A DNA stretch of 64,000 nt from Paenibacillus andongensis (GCF_025369935.1 NZ_CP104467.1:3045001-3109000); one strand, 5' to 3'; positions 35,939 through 44,978 are shown, counted from the first letter of the stretch. Numbers and translations are program-made. Notes: generated by a model not told the origin, from the sequence alone.

Positions 35939-35958
35939 AAGAGGAGGCTAGTTATTCG

Positions 35959-36921
35959 ATGAGCAAAATTCGTATTGGTATGATTGGAACCGGCGGCATT
36001 TCTCAATTGCATGGACGTCAACTGTTGGAATTAGAGGAGGTGGAAATTGCCGCGCTTTGTGATACGAGTGCCGCGAACCGGGAGAAGTTTGCTGCCAAGT
36101 TTGGCCTTGCCAAGGTGCAGCATTTTACTGAATATCGAGAGATGCTGAATCAGGCGGAATTGGATGCCGTGGTCATTTGCTCACCTCATACGCTGCACTT
36201 TCAACAAGCAACCGATGTGCTGAATAATGGGCTGCATGTGTTGATTGAGAAACCGATGACCTGCTCATCGGAGGAAGCAGAGCAATTGATCGCAACTGCG
36301 GAGAAGGCGGGTAAAGTGATGCAGGTCTCATACCAACGCCATTTTCAGCCGGAATTTCTATTCATTCGCAACGCGATCGCAAACGGTGAAATCGGCAGGC
36401 TGACGTCGATTACGGCTTCTTTGTATCAGGAATGGAAACAAGGAACAACTGGATTGTGGAGACAAGTTCCGGAGCTTTCGGGTGGCGGCATGTTGATGGA
36501 TTCCGGCAGCCATATCATCGATGTGCTGCTCTGGACTACGGGCCTCACGCCGGTTGAAGTTAAACCAAGCCTGCATCTGCAGGGGGCGCCGGTGGAGATC
36601 GACTCCTTTACATCGATCCGGTTCGCTGAAGGCGCTGTCGCCGGATTGAATATTGTCGGTTATGCCCCTTGCTGGCATGAAACCTATGTATTTTGCGGCG
36701 AAGATGGGGGCATTTTTTACGACAATGGCAATATTACAATCCGCCGCCTCGGACAGAAACCTGTCGTGCCAGAGCTGCCGAAGGAAAAGACGAATCAGGA
36801 TAAGAGCTTTATTGACGCCATCCTAGGGCGCCATGAAGTGAAGGTGCCGGGTTCCTTTGCCTTGAAAGTTGTAAAGTTTACAGAGATGATCTATCAAGCG
36901 TCCGGATATAAGCCTTACTAA
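35959..36921 (+). CDS. Gfo/Idh/MocA-family oxidoreductase
   Basis: NAD(P)-dependent sugar or inositol dehydrogenase, 320 residues. N-terminal Rossmann fold begins at once with IRIGMIGTGGISQLHGRQ; EKPMTC (about 98-103) carries the conserved Lys; the substrate-domain motif GGGMLMDSGSHIIDVLLW contains the catalytic Asp-x-x-x-His pair. An ATG at 35935, overlapping the previous stop, is an alternative start; 35959 begins directly at the Rossmann strand and follows AGAGGAGG by eleven bases. It probably oxidises the sugar delivered by the importer. Confidence 0.88.
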   Translation: MSKIRIGMIGTGGISQLHGRQLLELEEVEIAALCDTSAANREKFAAKFGLAKVQHFTEYREMLNQAELDAVVICSPHTLHFQQATDVLNNGLHVLIEKPMTCSSEEAEQLIATAEKAGKVMQVSYQRHFQPEFLFIRNAIANGEIGRLTSITASLYQEWKQGTTGLWRQVPELSGGGMLMDSGSHIIDVLLWTTGLTPVEVKPSLHLQGAPVEIDSFTSIRFAEGAVAGLNIVGYAPCWHETYVFCGEDGGIFYDNGNITIRRLGQKPVVPELPKEKTNQDKSFIDAILGRHEVKVPGSFALKVVKFTEMIYQASGYKPY

Positions 36922-36950
36922 GCCAATGGAAATATGAGGGAGAGACGAAC

Positions 36951-37820
36951 ATGAAGATGCCAATTGGAATGCGCATTCCGCCCAAGATCGGCGCTGAAGG
37001 GTTGGAGCGAGCTGCCGTATGGGCTGCCGGAGCGGGCTTGGACGTACTTGACGTTCCGCAATTGAATCGGGAAGTCAAACAAATCTGCGATAAGGCAGGA
37101 ATCGGCATCGGTTCCGTGGATGCGGTACAGACCAGCTCGCTGTTAAGCAAAGATGAAGCCCGCCGGGAAGCCGCGGCGGGAGCGGTCAAGCAGCAGATGA
37201 CGGAAATGGCTGCGCTTGGAGCGAAGATTATGTTCATGTGCCTTGTGCCAGAGGATCATACCATCCCGCGTCATGAGAGTTTCGCGATTTGGAAGGACAC
37301 ATTCCCGGAGCTTGTTCGCCACGCGGAGCGCCAAGGCGTTTATATAGCTATTGAGGGCTGGCCGGGACCGGCTCCTCACTATCCGACGATCGGCTGTACG
37401 CCGGAGATGTGGCGCGCCATGTTCGAGGCGATCCCATCCAAACATTTCGGCCTCAATTACGATCCGTCCCATATGGTAAGGCTTGGAATCGATTATTTGA
37501 GGGCATTGACCGAATTCGGCGAAAGAATTAACCATTGCCATGGCAAAGATACCGAAATATTGCATGACGAGTTATATGAATGCGGCGTCTTGCCGGCGAC
37601 CTTCGGCGCCAAATACGGATTTTCCGAAGGATCTTGGCGGTATACGATTCCCGGTCACGGTGCGGTCGAATGGAGCAAGGTCGCCGTGAGACTAGATCGT
37701 CTGGGGTATCAAGGCGCCGTCAGCATTGAGCTTGAAGATCATCGCTTTTGGGGAACACTGGAGAAAGAGCAGGAAGGTATCGTTAAAGCAGTGGAGCATT
37801 TGGGTTTGTATTTCAAATAA
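36951..37820 (+). CDS. Sugar phosphate isomerase/epimerase (xylose-isomerase-like TIM barrel)
   Basis: 289 residues of the AP-endonuclease-2 superfamily. Metal ligands appear in order: Glu in IAIEGWPGPAP (about 139), Asp-His in LNYDPSHMVRLGID (about 170), His in INHCHGKDTEI (about 195) and the last Glu in VSIELEDHRFWG (about 262). Members convert ketoses or inosose-type compounds, and pair genetically with Gfo/Idh/MocA enzymes, as here 29 bp upstream. The exact substrate is unknown. Last gene of the locus. Confidence 0.87.
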   Translation: MKMPIGMRIPPKIGAEGLERAAVWAAGAGLDVLDVPQLNREVKQICDKAGIGIGSVDAVQTSSLLSKDEARREAAAGAVKQQMTEMAALGAKIMFMCLVPEDHTIPRHESFAIWKDTFPELVRHAERQGVYIAIEGWPGPAPHYPTIGCTPEMWRAMFEAIPSKHFGLNYDPSHMVRLGIDYLRALTEFGERINHCHGKDTEILHDELYECGVLPATFGAKYGFSEGSWRYTIPGHGAVEWSKVAVRLDRLGYQGAVSIELEDHRFWGTLEKEQEGIVKAVEHLGLYFK

Positions 37821-37846
37821 GATCGGTAGAAGATCCACCTTCATAT

Positions 37847-37889
37847 AAGCCTATCCCGTTCAGTTTGCAACTGTCGGAGTAGGCTTTTT
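37847..37889 (+). terminator. Rho-independent terminator of the second sugar locus
   Basis: AAGCCTATCCCG pairs with CGGAGTAGGCTT (internal mismatches) followed by TTTTTG. Strong, 26 bp after the stop. Confidence 0.85.
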
Positions 37890-37973
37890 GTCGTTGTGGT
37901 GCAGCATTCCATAATTTACTACGGCTTAATTTTTTGAAACACTTGAAGTTTTAACTAAGTTCCTCTATATTAG

Positions 37974-38015
37974 TTGATATATCAATGATTGATGAATCAA
38001 CAATTGACTTATCAA
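37974..38015. promoter_or_regulatory. Three phased TTGA-N4-TCAA palindromes (probable MarR operators)
   Basis: TTGATATATCAA (37974-37985), TTGATGAATCAA (37989-38000) and TTGACTTATCAA (38004-38015) each have palindromic TTGA..TCAA ends and start exactly 15 bp apart. The third includes the presumed -35 hexamer. They lie ahead of a marR gene and probably bind its product, giving autoregulation of the operon. Confidence 0.65.
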
Positions 38016-38033
38016 TAATTTTTCGGGAATAAT
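38004..38033 (+). promoter_or_regulatory. Putative sigma-A promoter of the marR operon
   Basis: TTGACT (38004-38009), 18-bp spacer, AATAAT (38028-38033). The -35 lies inside the third palindrome, so repressor binding would exclude RNA polymerase. About 95 bp of leader separates it from the start codon. Confidence 0.5.
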
Positions 38034-38125
38034 TGGACTAAATTGTTGTATAAAGTACAACGTTGATACCCACTATAGTCGATATCCCCCCAAGAAGCTG
38101 CTGGTACGATTTAAGGAGGTATATT

Positions 38126-38596
38126 TTGCCCCATTCCGATGTCAACGAAACCGATTTATTTGATAAATTTCTGAGCCTCAATAAGCAAATAAGCACTAAA
38201 TTTGAACGTTGTACGGGCATTAGTCCGTCGCGGCTTCGTCTCTTACATCAGCTTTATCAGGTTGATGAAATTAGTCAAACTACGCTGCAAAAAGAGGTTA
38301 ACATTGACAGCGCAGCCGTTACGCGTCATTTAAAACAGCTGGAAGCAAGCGGAATAGTTTCACGGCGTATGAATCCTGACGATAATCGGGTCACTCTCGT
38401 ACGTCTTACAGATCATGGACGAACAGAAATTATTTCTTTCAAGGAAGAAAAAGCACAATTCATTGCTCAGATGTTTAAAGATTTTAACGAAGAAGAGCGC
38501 AATAGGCTCTCAGATATGTTCCAACGCATGTTAACGAATATTAGCCAATACAGAGAGGAAAATACAAATGAATTACACAAAAACGAACGATTTTAA
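38126..38596 (+). CDS. MarR-family transcriptional regulator
   Basis: 156-residue winged-helix repressor. DNA-binding region: SQTTLQKEVNIDSAAVTRHLKQLEASG (about 53-79, recognition helix SAAVTRHLKQLEASG) and the wing RMNPDDNRVTLVRLTDHG. The TTG start is five bases after AAGGAGGT. Only two Cys are not obvious; one Cys at about residue 29 (FERCTGIS) could be redox-sensitive but this is speculative. It overlaps the nitroreductase gene by 29 bp, so both are one transcript and the target is probably the operon itself. Confidence 0.92.
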   Translation: MPHSDVNETDLFDKFLSLNKQISTKFERCTGISPSRLRLLHQLYQVDEISQTTLQKEVNIDSAAVTRHLKQLEASGIVSRRMNPDDNRVTLVRLTDHGRTEIISFKEEKAQFIAQMFKDFNEEERNRLSDMFQRMLTNISQYREENTNELHKNERF

Positions 38597-39203
38597 AGAA
38601 ATCATTACAGGACGACGTTCAATAAAAAAGTACGACCCATCCGTCAAAATTAGTCGTGAAGAGATGACGGACATCCTGAAAGAAGCAACGCTCGCGCCTT
38701 CTTCCATAAATATGCAGCCTTGGCGATTCGTTGTTATCGAAAGCGCTGAAGGTAAAGCAGCACTCGCGCCGCTTGCTAAATTTAACCAAGTTCAAGTCGA
38801 AACATCATCCGCAGTCATTGCTGTATTTGGTGATTTAAACAATTCAGATTACGCCGATGAAATTTTCGGCAAGGCGGTCGAATTGGGCTATATGCCTTTA
38901 GAGGTAAAAGAAATGTCACTAGCTAAAATAAAACCACACTTCGCAGCTCTTGATCCGGTTGTAAATAAAGAAACAGTTCTTATTGATGCTGGTCTTGTAT
39001 CTATGCAGCTGATGCTTGTAGCACGCGCGCATGGTTATGATACAAATCCAATCGGTGGTTTTGAAAAAGATAAAATTGCCGAAGCTTTTGGATTAGATAA
39101 AAATCGTTATGTTCCCGTTATGCTTATTTCAATCGGTAAAGCTGCTGATGGCGGTCATAAATCTGTACGTCTTCCAATCGACACCATCACTCAATGGAGC
39201 TAG
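38568..39203 (+). CDS. Nitroreductase family protein
   Basis: FMN-dependent reductase of nitro-aromatics, quinones or similar compounds, 211 residues. FMN-binding motifs: GRRSIKKYDPSVKIS near the N-terminus, APSSINMQPWRFVVI (about 45-59), and the late GGFEKDKIAEAFGLD and VPVMLISIGKAAD. Start within the marR 3' end, with GAGAGGAA upstream. With the MarR protein and monooxygenase it forms a probable electrophile- or quinone-stress operon similar in concept to YodB/MhqR-controlled nitroreductases. Confidence 0.92.
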   Translation: MNYTKTNDFKEIITGRRSIKKYDPSVKISREEMTDILKEATLAPSSINMQPWRFVVIESAEGKAALAPLAKFNQVQVETSSAVIAVFGDLNNSDYADEIFGKAVELGYMPLEVKEMSLAKIKPHFAALDPVVNKETVLIDAGLVSMQLMLVARAHGYDTNPIGGFEKDKIAEAFGLDKNRYVPVMLISIGKAADGGHKSVRLPIDTITQWS

Positions 39204-39239
39204 TCACTACTTAATCGAAGAATGGAGGACCAACGTACA

Positions 39240-39530
39240 ATGATTATTATTCATGCAGAATTCAAAGTTGATCCAGGCAAACACGAAGCATTTCTAAACG
39301 AGATTCAACCATTAATAGCCGCGTCGAGAGCTGAAGTTGGCAATATTTCATACGATTTGCTCAAAGATACAGAAATAGAAAATAAGTTTATCATGGTTGA
39401 AGTTTGGCAAGATCAAGCAGCAATTGCCAGTCATAATGCTAGTGATCATTTCACTTCTTTTGTTGGTCAAGCTGGGAATTTCCTGATCGCTCCCTTACAG
39501 GTAAAAGCCTATCATGGACAACCCGTATAA
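39240..39530 (+). CDS. Antibiotic biosynthesis monooxygenase (ABM) domain protein
   Basis: 96-residue ferredoxin-like ABM protein. MIIIHAEFKVDPGKHEAFLN at the start and VEVWQDQAAIASHNASDHFT (about 56-75) are the family landmarks, with the conserved Trp and His. These proteins oxidise quinone-like polyketides or act as quinol monooxygenases (YgiN type). The ATG at 39240 follows TGGAGGAC; the ATG at 39222 is upstream of that site. Last gene of the marR operon. Confidence 0.85.
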   Translation: MIIIHAEFKVDPGKHEAFLNEIQPLIAASRAEVGNISYDLLKDTEIENKFIMVEVWQDQAAIASHNASDHFTSFVGQAGNFLIAPLQVKAYHGQPV

Positions 39531-39555
39531 AACGAATGTTTCTAAATGCTAAATT

Positions 39556-39603
39556 AAAAAGGAGCTCAGGCCATGTTGTACAGCTGGCGAGCTCCTTTTT
39601 TTT
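39556..39603. terminator. Bidirectional terminator between convergent genes
   Basis: AAAAAGGAGCTC pairs with GAGCTCCTTTTT (12 perfect pairs); poly-A and poly-T at the outer ends serve both strands. The intervening loop can form a second small stem (GCCA/TGGC). Confidence 0.9.
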
Positions 39604-39611
39604 CTGCTTCT

Positions 39612-41873
39612 TCAGTCTAACTTCTTGATCGAAACTTGATCGATTTGCAATGAAGTTAAACCCGGTGAATCCACATAAAATCCGATATCCAAGCTGCCAT
39701 TCGTTACACTAACGGTTGCTTGAACTTGTTGATACCCTTTGGCTGGACTAATGTTCTTGTATAGGGTCTTTGCACCATAATCACTAAGCTCCATCCGGAC
39801 TGTCGTTGGCTTATTTCCATATAACGTCTCTTTGACCCATGCGCTGACAGTATAAGATCCATTCGGAATTCCGGTTAATTTCTGATGAATACTTTGCTTA
39901 TAGGCTTTGGTGTCCCAGAAATAGAGCTTGTAGTTACCTTTATACGCATCGTAGGAATCAACGCCGTACTTTGCTGTTTGACCTATTGGATGCCACTCCG
40001 ACCAGCCTCGAATGTCACCGCTTTCAAAATCCCCATTTTGTATGAGCGAAGCGTCAATGTCGGCTAACCGATTCTTGTCGAGCACAAGACTATCCAAGTG
40101 AATCTCACCCGTATCTGATGCCGTACGCTCTATGGTTACTAGGTTCACACCCTTTTTCAAATGAATGCGATCATTCTGGTTCATCCATGACTGCCAAGCT
40201 GAAGTCGAACCAAATGTGACGCTCCTCGAAGGTTGAACCGCAATACCCTTATCATCGGTTACGCTTACATGAAGAGTGCTGCTTATTCCCGATGCATTCG
40301 CATAACGATAGGAGAGCGCATAGTCACCTTCTTCAGCTGCTTGGACGGCATAGACGATTTTCGCCCCGGTCCGATCCAACCCATCCACAAAACCGAATCC
40401 CTGATAACCCGCGTAATTATTGTTAAAATGCGTACCGCCAATCCAAGTAGCAACCTCAGCAGCATAATTCACCTTCGTGCCTTCAGGCTCAATTTTCACA
40501 ACTTTTGATGCATGTTTCACAAGGTTCGGGCTGTAGGCAGTTAACTTGCCAAGGCTATTTCCTGTCCAGAGCTCGGTTGTATTTGCTGATTCCGTCAGTC
40601 CCAAATCTTTCAGATAATTGACCGAACGAGTAGCATTCCCATCGGATCGATTAAATAACCCGACAACCCAGCTGCCATCTGGTAATTGTCCAAGCCATTT
40701 TTCTGAATTCCTTGCCCCTGGATCGCTGCTAAATGAATGCCCATTATTATAGTAGGGTTTGCCTACGAACCCTTGATTATGGAGCTCAAGCATGTTCTTG
40801 TTTTTGTAAAAGCTGCCGGAATCGCCAATCGTGGAATATTGATCCGTGATTGCTATGGGTGAACCCGCCATGGTGAATAATTGAATGATGCTTTTGCGCT
40901 CTTCATCCGTTTTGAAAGTATTCATACGGATGAAATCCCCATCCAGAATCATATTAGAACCGCGGCCAGCGATGTCGGAAAATCCAGTGAATCCTTGGAA
41001 AGGGTTGGCCCACTGCGACCAGCCGTTCACCCAATGTTGACGTTGACCGCTTAAGTTTTCCCAACCGCCACGGGCGAGATCCTCATTGATACGGACCATA
41101 TCACCATACGGCAGTTCGCCAGCTGCATGATTGTTCAAATGAGGCATAACGAGACTTAATTCCATCTCATCGCCGGCGGCTTCCTGCATCCATTTTAAGG
41201 CCGTCTGATAGTTCTTGGATCCATGATTAACCCCAATTGTCTTACCTTTATCTGTTCCAGTTTCATACCAAGACAGAAAATCAATTCGCAGGTAATGAAC
41301 ACCTAGCTGTTTGAAGTAATTCACATACCCTTGAATATACGCCTTCGCACCGGGCTTCGTAACATCTACCCAATACAAATCATCATTAAATTTATCAGCG
41401 GAGCTGGCAATGTCACTAATTTTGTAGTTCGTTCCGACAATTGTTTTCGTAGGATCTGCCGCGGCGCTCCGCGTTACCCACAACGGGTTATAGTAAACAC
41501 CGAGTTTCATCCCTTTATTTTGAATGTAGGAAGACCAATAAGCCCAGTCATGCTGCCAGTTATCATTATGGGATACAATGTAACCGTTCTCATTTGTGCG
41601 TTGAGCACCCTCAATCCAGCCGTCGGAGGCTATCGTGTCATAGCCCGATGTTTTGTAATCGCTTGCAATCCAATCGATATTTTTCTTCCATTCTGCCTCG
41701 TTCATTGGAGCATTCCGTGTGTATTGATATTCATAAGTGCTCCAATAGAGGGGCCCAGTTCCATTTCTAGTAAATTGACTTTCCCTTGCTTCCGTCGTCT
41801 GAGTCCCTAAGGTCAGCATGAATAAGAGACTGGCGCAACCAAGCAACACTTTCGTGAATGATGTCATTGTCAT
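39612..41873 (-). CDS. Secreted multidomain glycoside hydrolase, GH27-like barrel with two binding modules
   Basis: 753 residues with a signal peptide (about 1-28, ending TTEA). Residues 40-390 form a TIM-barrel like GH27 alpha-galactosidase/isomaltodextranase proteins: GYDTIASDGWIEG, GMKLGVYYNPLW, VHYLRIDFLSWYE (Asp in the RIDF motif, probable nucleophile, about 198) and MVRINEDLARGGWEN (a second acidic pair, about 261). A beta-sandwich is followed by a CBM35/6-like module (about 476-608, YAAEVATWIGGTHFNNNYAG) and a CBM4_9/22-like jelly roll (about 615-753, NGDFESGDIRGWSEW). Substrate may be a galactan or glucan. The family assignment is the least certain point. Confidence 0.65.
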   Translation of the reverse strand: MTMTSFTKVLLGCASLLFMLTLGTQTTEARESQFTRNGTGPLYWSTYEYQYTRNAPMNEAEWKKNIDWIASDYKTSGYDTIASDGWIEGAQRTNENGYIVSHNDNWQHDWAYWSSYIQNKGMKLGVYYNPLWVTRSAAADPTKTIVGTNYKISDIASSADKFNDDLYWVDVTKPGAKAYIQGYVNYFKQLGVHYLRIDFLSWYETGTDKGKTIGVNHGSKNYQTALKWMQEAAGDEMELSLVMPHLNNHAAGELPYGDMVRINEDLARGGWENLSGQRQHWVNGWSQWANPFQGFTGFSDIAGRGSNMILDGDFIRMNTFKTDEERKSIIQLFTMAGSPIAITDQYSTIGDSGSFYKNKNMLELHNQGFVGKPYYNNGHSFSSDPGARNSEKWLGQLPDGSWVVGLFNRSDGNATRSVNYLKDLGLTESANTTELWTGNSLGKLTAYSPNLVKHASKVVKIEPEGTKVNYAAEVATWIGGTHFNNNYAGYQGFGFVDGLDRTGAKIVYAVQAAEEGDYALSYRYANASGISSTLHVSVTDDKGIAVQPSRSVTFGSTSAWQSWMNQNDRIHLKKGVNLVTIERTASDTGEIHLDSLVLDKNRLADIDASLIQNGDFESGDIRGWSEWHPIGQTAKYGVDSYDAYKGNYKLYFWDTKAYKQSIHQKLTGIPNGSYTVSAWVKETLYGNKPTTVRMELSDYGAKTLYKNISPAKGYQQVQATVSVTNGSLDIGFYVDSPGLTSLQIDQVSIKKLD

Positions 41874-42061
41874 GGTGGTCGTTCCTTTCTGTCAGTTGAT
41901 CATGTTCACACCTTCATCATAACTGAAAGTTATCTGAGTGCCTATGACCTGTTTTAACCAATATATTTTAAGAGAAAGAGATACATGTCCGTGGCATTCC
42001 AAACTGTTTTGCATATTTTGAACATAAAGCTATTGATTTTACTTGAGAGATGGTGATATTT

Positions 42062-42934
42062 TTGAAGATTCGAAAAGCGATCATACCTGCTGCAGGTCTG
42101 GGCACGCGTTTCCTACCGGTGACCAAAGCTATACCCAAGGAAATGCTGCCTATCATAGATAAACCAACCATTCAATTTATCGTAGAAGAAGCGGTAGCTT
42201 CAGGCATTGAAGATATCATCATTGTGACTGGGAAAGGGAAGAAAGCGATCGAAGATCATTTCGATACCGCTTATGAACTGGAGAGCTATCTTAAAGAGCG
42301 TGAAAAGTTTGATCTTCTTGGGCGTGTGCAGGAGCCAACCCAGCTAGCAAACCTTCACTACATTCGCCAGAAAGAGCCTCTCGGACTAGGACATGCTATT
42401 TGGTGCGCTCGTTCATTCGTTGGAAATGAACCCTTTGCCGTGTTATTAGGAGATACATTTTTTGATGCAAAAACGCCTGCACTGGCACAATTAATCCAAT
42501 ATTATGATCGATATCAGAGGTCAATTATAGGTGTTCAGGAAGTAGAGGATCAATTCGTATCGAATTACGGAATTATAGAGGCTAAAATCCTGCAGGAAGG
42601 TTTTCATAGTGTATTAAACCTAATAGAAAAACCAGCTCTTCCCATGTCGCCGTCTAATTTGGCAATTCTGGGTCGTTACATTTTGACACCTCAGATCTTC
42701 GATATATTAGCCACTCAAAAGGCCGGCGTAGGGAAAGAAATTCAATTGACGGACGCACTGATTACATTGAACGAAATCGAAGCCATTTTTGCATGTGAGA
42801 TAAAGGGGCAATGGCATGACATCGGAAACCATAGAGGATTTATTACTTCGATACTTTCTGAAGCGAACAAGAGAGCACATCTAAGGCCATGGCTTCGCGA
42901 GCACATAGAAAAAATGTTAAGAGAAACGGAGTGA
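42062..42934 (+). CDS. galU: UTP-glucose-1-phosphate uridylyltransferase
   Basis: Makes UDP-glucose for teichoic acid, glycolipid and exopolysaccharide synthesis. 290 residues. The nucleotide-binding loop AIIPAAGLGTRFLPVTKAIP is at the N-terminus, then KEMLPIIDKPTIQFIVEEA and VTGKGKKAIEDHFD; the substrate Asp in VLLGDTFFD is altered from the usual GDD. The TTG at 42062 gives the normal N-terminus and follows GGTGAT; an ATG at 42050 is an alternative. Eight bases separate it from the glycosyltransferase. Also written gtaB in Bacillus. Confidence 0.93.
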   Translation: MKIRKAIIPAAGLGTRFLPVTKAIPKEMLPIIDKPTIQFIVEEAVASGIEDIIIVTGKGKKAIEDHFDTAYELESYLKEREKFDLLGRVQEPTQLANLHYIRQKEPLGLGHAIWCARSFVGNEPFAVLLGDTFFDAKTPALAQLIQYYDRYQRSIIGVQEVEDQFVSNYGIIEAKILQEGFHSVLNLIEKPALPMSPSNLAILGRYILTPQIFDILATQKAGVGKEIQLTDALITLNEIEAIFACEIKGQWHDIGNHRGFITSILSEANKRAHLRPWLREHIEKMLRETE

Positions 42935-42941
42935 TAGATAA

Positions 42942-43910
42942 ATGAAGCGTCTTAACATTGTGCAGGTCATTTCTAACTCCCCCAATGCACAGAAGCTGCC
43001 GCCAACGAATCAGGGAGGCACAGAAAAGATTGTCTATGAATTGACGGAAAATCTCGTGCGAAGAGGTCATCGGGTTACCTTATTTGCAGCTAGAGGGAGT
43101 CGAACAAGAGCTAAGCTTGTCCCGTTCCCAAAGGGTCTTCGTAACCAAGGAATAGCAAGGTATGTATTGAATAAGATGCCTCGAGATGTTGATGTTATTC
43201 ATGATCATACGTTTAGATCTGTACTTGGTAGGCTCAATCACCGTATTCCGATCGTATGTACCGTACATCTCCCTGAAAAGCAGCGAGTAAAGAACCCTGT
43301 GTATGTTTCCAAACGAGCTAGAATGGTGATGGGCAAAAACCGTGGGCACTATGTCTATAACGGACTTAACCCAAGCGAGTATGAATTTAGTGATAAAAAG
43401 CGCAATTTCATGCTATTCATGGGACGTATTATGAGAGAGAAAGGTGTTCTCCAAGCCATTGAGATTGCGGAGAGAACGAAAAAAAAACTTATTATTGCTG
43501 GACCGATAAAAAATCATGCATTTTTTCGTAATGAAATAGCACCTCGTATCAAAAGAAATCCTAATATCCGTTTTGTAGGTCCTATTGGAGGAAAAAAGAA
43601 ACAGAAGCTGCTCAAATATGCAAGTTGTTTGCTATTTCCGACGCTGTGGGAAGAGCCTTTCGGTCTAGTCATGATTGAGGCTATGGCCTGCGGCACACCT
43701 GTAATCGCTCTGAAACGTGGCGCGGTACCTGAAGTTATGGCGGGGTTTCCGCAATTCGTCTGTCGTTCTGTTAATGAGATGGTTGCTAAGGTAAAAGCAG
43801 GAAAATATCCGCCTCCGGCCGTACTTCGTCGTTATGTCATTCGTAGATTTACAACGTACCGAATGACAACCAAATACTTGAAAATATATCAAAAAGTAAT
43901 GAAAAAGTAA
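42942..43910 (+). CDS. Glycosyltransferase, GT4 family
   Basis: GT-B-fold retaining transferase, 322 residues. N-terminal half: NQGGTEKIVYELTENLVRRG (acceptor domain, about 27-46). C-terminal nucleotide-sugar half: FMGRIMREKGVLQAIEIA and the GT4 EX7E motif PTLWEEPFGLVMIEAMACGTP (about 240-260). UDP-glucose from the preceding galU gene is a natural donor candidate. An internal gap leaves it shorter than the usual 350-380, but both halves are present. Confidence 0.87.
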   Translation: MKRLNIVQVISNSPNAQKLPPTNQGGTEKIVYELTENLVRRGHRVTLFAARGSRTRAKLVPFPKGLRNQGIARYVLNKMPRDVDVIHDHTFRSVLGRLNHRIPIVCTVHLPEKQRVKNPVYVSKRARMVMGKNRGHYVYNGLNPSEYEFSDKKRNFMLFMGRIMREKGVLQAIEIAERTKKKLIIAGPIKNHAFFRNEIAPRIKRNPNIRFVGPIGGKKKQKLLKYASCLLFPTLWEEPFGLVMIEAMACGTPVIALKRGAVPEVMAGFPQFVCRSVNEMVAKVKAGKYPPPAVLRRYVIRRFTTYRMTTKYLKIYQKVMKK

Positions 43911-43922
43911 TCAGCAACAACC

Positions 43923-43953
43923 AGCACGCATTCCAAAGGGATGCGTGCTTTTT
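43923..43953 (+). terminator. Rho-independent terminator of galU and glycosyltransferase genes
   Basis: AGCACGCAT pairs with ATGCGTGCT (nine pairs) around a short loop, followed by TTTTT. Confidence 0.9.
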
Positions 43954-44020
43954 GCACGCTGTTGCCTATGGTTGAATATACTGCATTACAAATTCTGTTA
44001 ACACCGTGGGAGGCTACGGG

Positions 44021-44779
44021 ATGCGTAAATACACGGTTAAACGGGACCAACGCGATTTTCGGGATTATTTTTACCGAAGCATAAATTATATTAATGAATC
44101 GCAATTGCCCCGCAAAGTTGATTTGCGCAAGGAGCTGTCTCCTATCGTGAATCAGGGAAATTTAGGCTCTTGCACATCGAATGCCATAGTAAGCGGGCTG
44201 CGTGAGTATTGGCTTCGTCAAGAAAGAGATTCAACGATACGGCTTTCTCGCCTTTTTCATTATTGGCATGAGCGTAAATTAGAAGGTACGACGAATTGGG
44301 ACTCTGGAGCAACTGTACGTGATGGCATGAAGGTGCTGCATAAAATAGGGGTATGTCCGGAAGCCGAATGGCCTTATCGTACAGCCAAATTTAAACAAAA
44401 GCCTGATGCTGAGGCGGAAGCTAATGCAGGAGCCTACCGTATCGAAGGGTATCATCGAATTCATGATTTGGCAGGGATCAAAGCGGCATTAGCGGATGGC
44501 CAGCCTGTTGTTTTCGGAATCTGGTTGTATCAATCCTTCGAAAGCCCACTGGTGGCAAAAACAGGGAGGATTCCTTACCCGAATCGAAAAAAAGAGCAAA
44601 TGTTAGGCGGTCATGCCTTATTGGCCGTCGGTTATAAGGATGGTAAGCAGAAGGGTCAGGGAGTAGTCATCGTGCGGAATTCATGGGGAAAAGCATGGGG
44701 AGATCATGGCTATTGTTACATGCCCTATTCCTTTTTCAAAAACAACGTGATGACGTTTGATTATTGGACCGGTAAATAA
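44021..44779 (+). CDS. C1-family papain-like cysteine protease
   Basis: 252 residues without signal peptide. Catalytic residues are all visible: oxyanion Gln and nucleophile Cys in NQGNLGSCTSNAIVSGL (about 47-63, Cys about 54), His in GGHALLAVGYKDG (about 199) and Asn in VIVRNSWGKAWGDHGY (about 217). No inhibitory propeptide is obvious; the first 40 residues form a short pre-segment KRDQRDFRDYFYRSI. The ATG at 44021 follows GGGAGG; the GTG at 44006 is upstream. Its position next to sporulation genes suggests a spore-associated or cytoplasmic role, which is inference. Confidence 0.9.
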   Translation: MRKYTVKRDQRDFRDYFYRSINYINESQLPRKVDLRKELSPIVNQGNLGSCTSNAIVSGLREYWLRQERDSTIRLSRLFHYWHERKLEGTTNWDSGATVRDGMKVLHKIGVCPEAEWPYRTAKFKQKPDAEAEANAGAYRIEGYHRIHDLAGIKAALADGQPVVFGIWLYQSFESPLVAKTGRIPYPNRKKEQMLGGHALLAVGYKDGKQKGQGVVIVRNSWGKAWGDHGYCYMPYSFFKNNVMTFDYWTGK

Positions 44780-44804
44780 TCGACATCAGGGAGGTGCTGA
44801 ATCT

Positions 44805-44945
44805 ATGTTAAGTGTGGAAGATGCAAATAAAATCATTGCGTTCTTGTCTGCCGCTTATTTGGCAACCGAGGATGCAGAGGCAAGAGAAGAATTTCATCGA
44901 TTGGCTAACGAGCTAAGGAAATCATCCGGTCAACCATTGGAGTAA
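44805..44945 (+). CDS. Small helical protein (46 aa), unknown function
   Basis: ATG at 44805 with AGGGAGGTG upstream, 25 bp after the protease gene and probably cotranscribed. The product MLSVEDANKIIAFLSAAYLA then TEDAEAREEFHRLANELRKS is predicted to form two amphipathic helices; the pattern resembles small spore-associated proteins but I cannot name the family. Confidence 0.65.
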   Translation: MLSVEDANKIIAFLSAAYLATEDAEAREEFHRLANELRKSSGQPLE

Positions 44946-44978
44946 ATTGGAATCTCATCCGAAACGAGGGCGGCTTAA

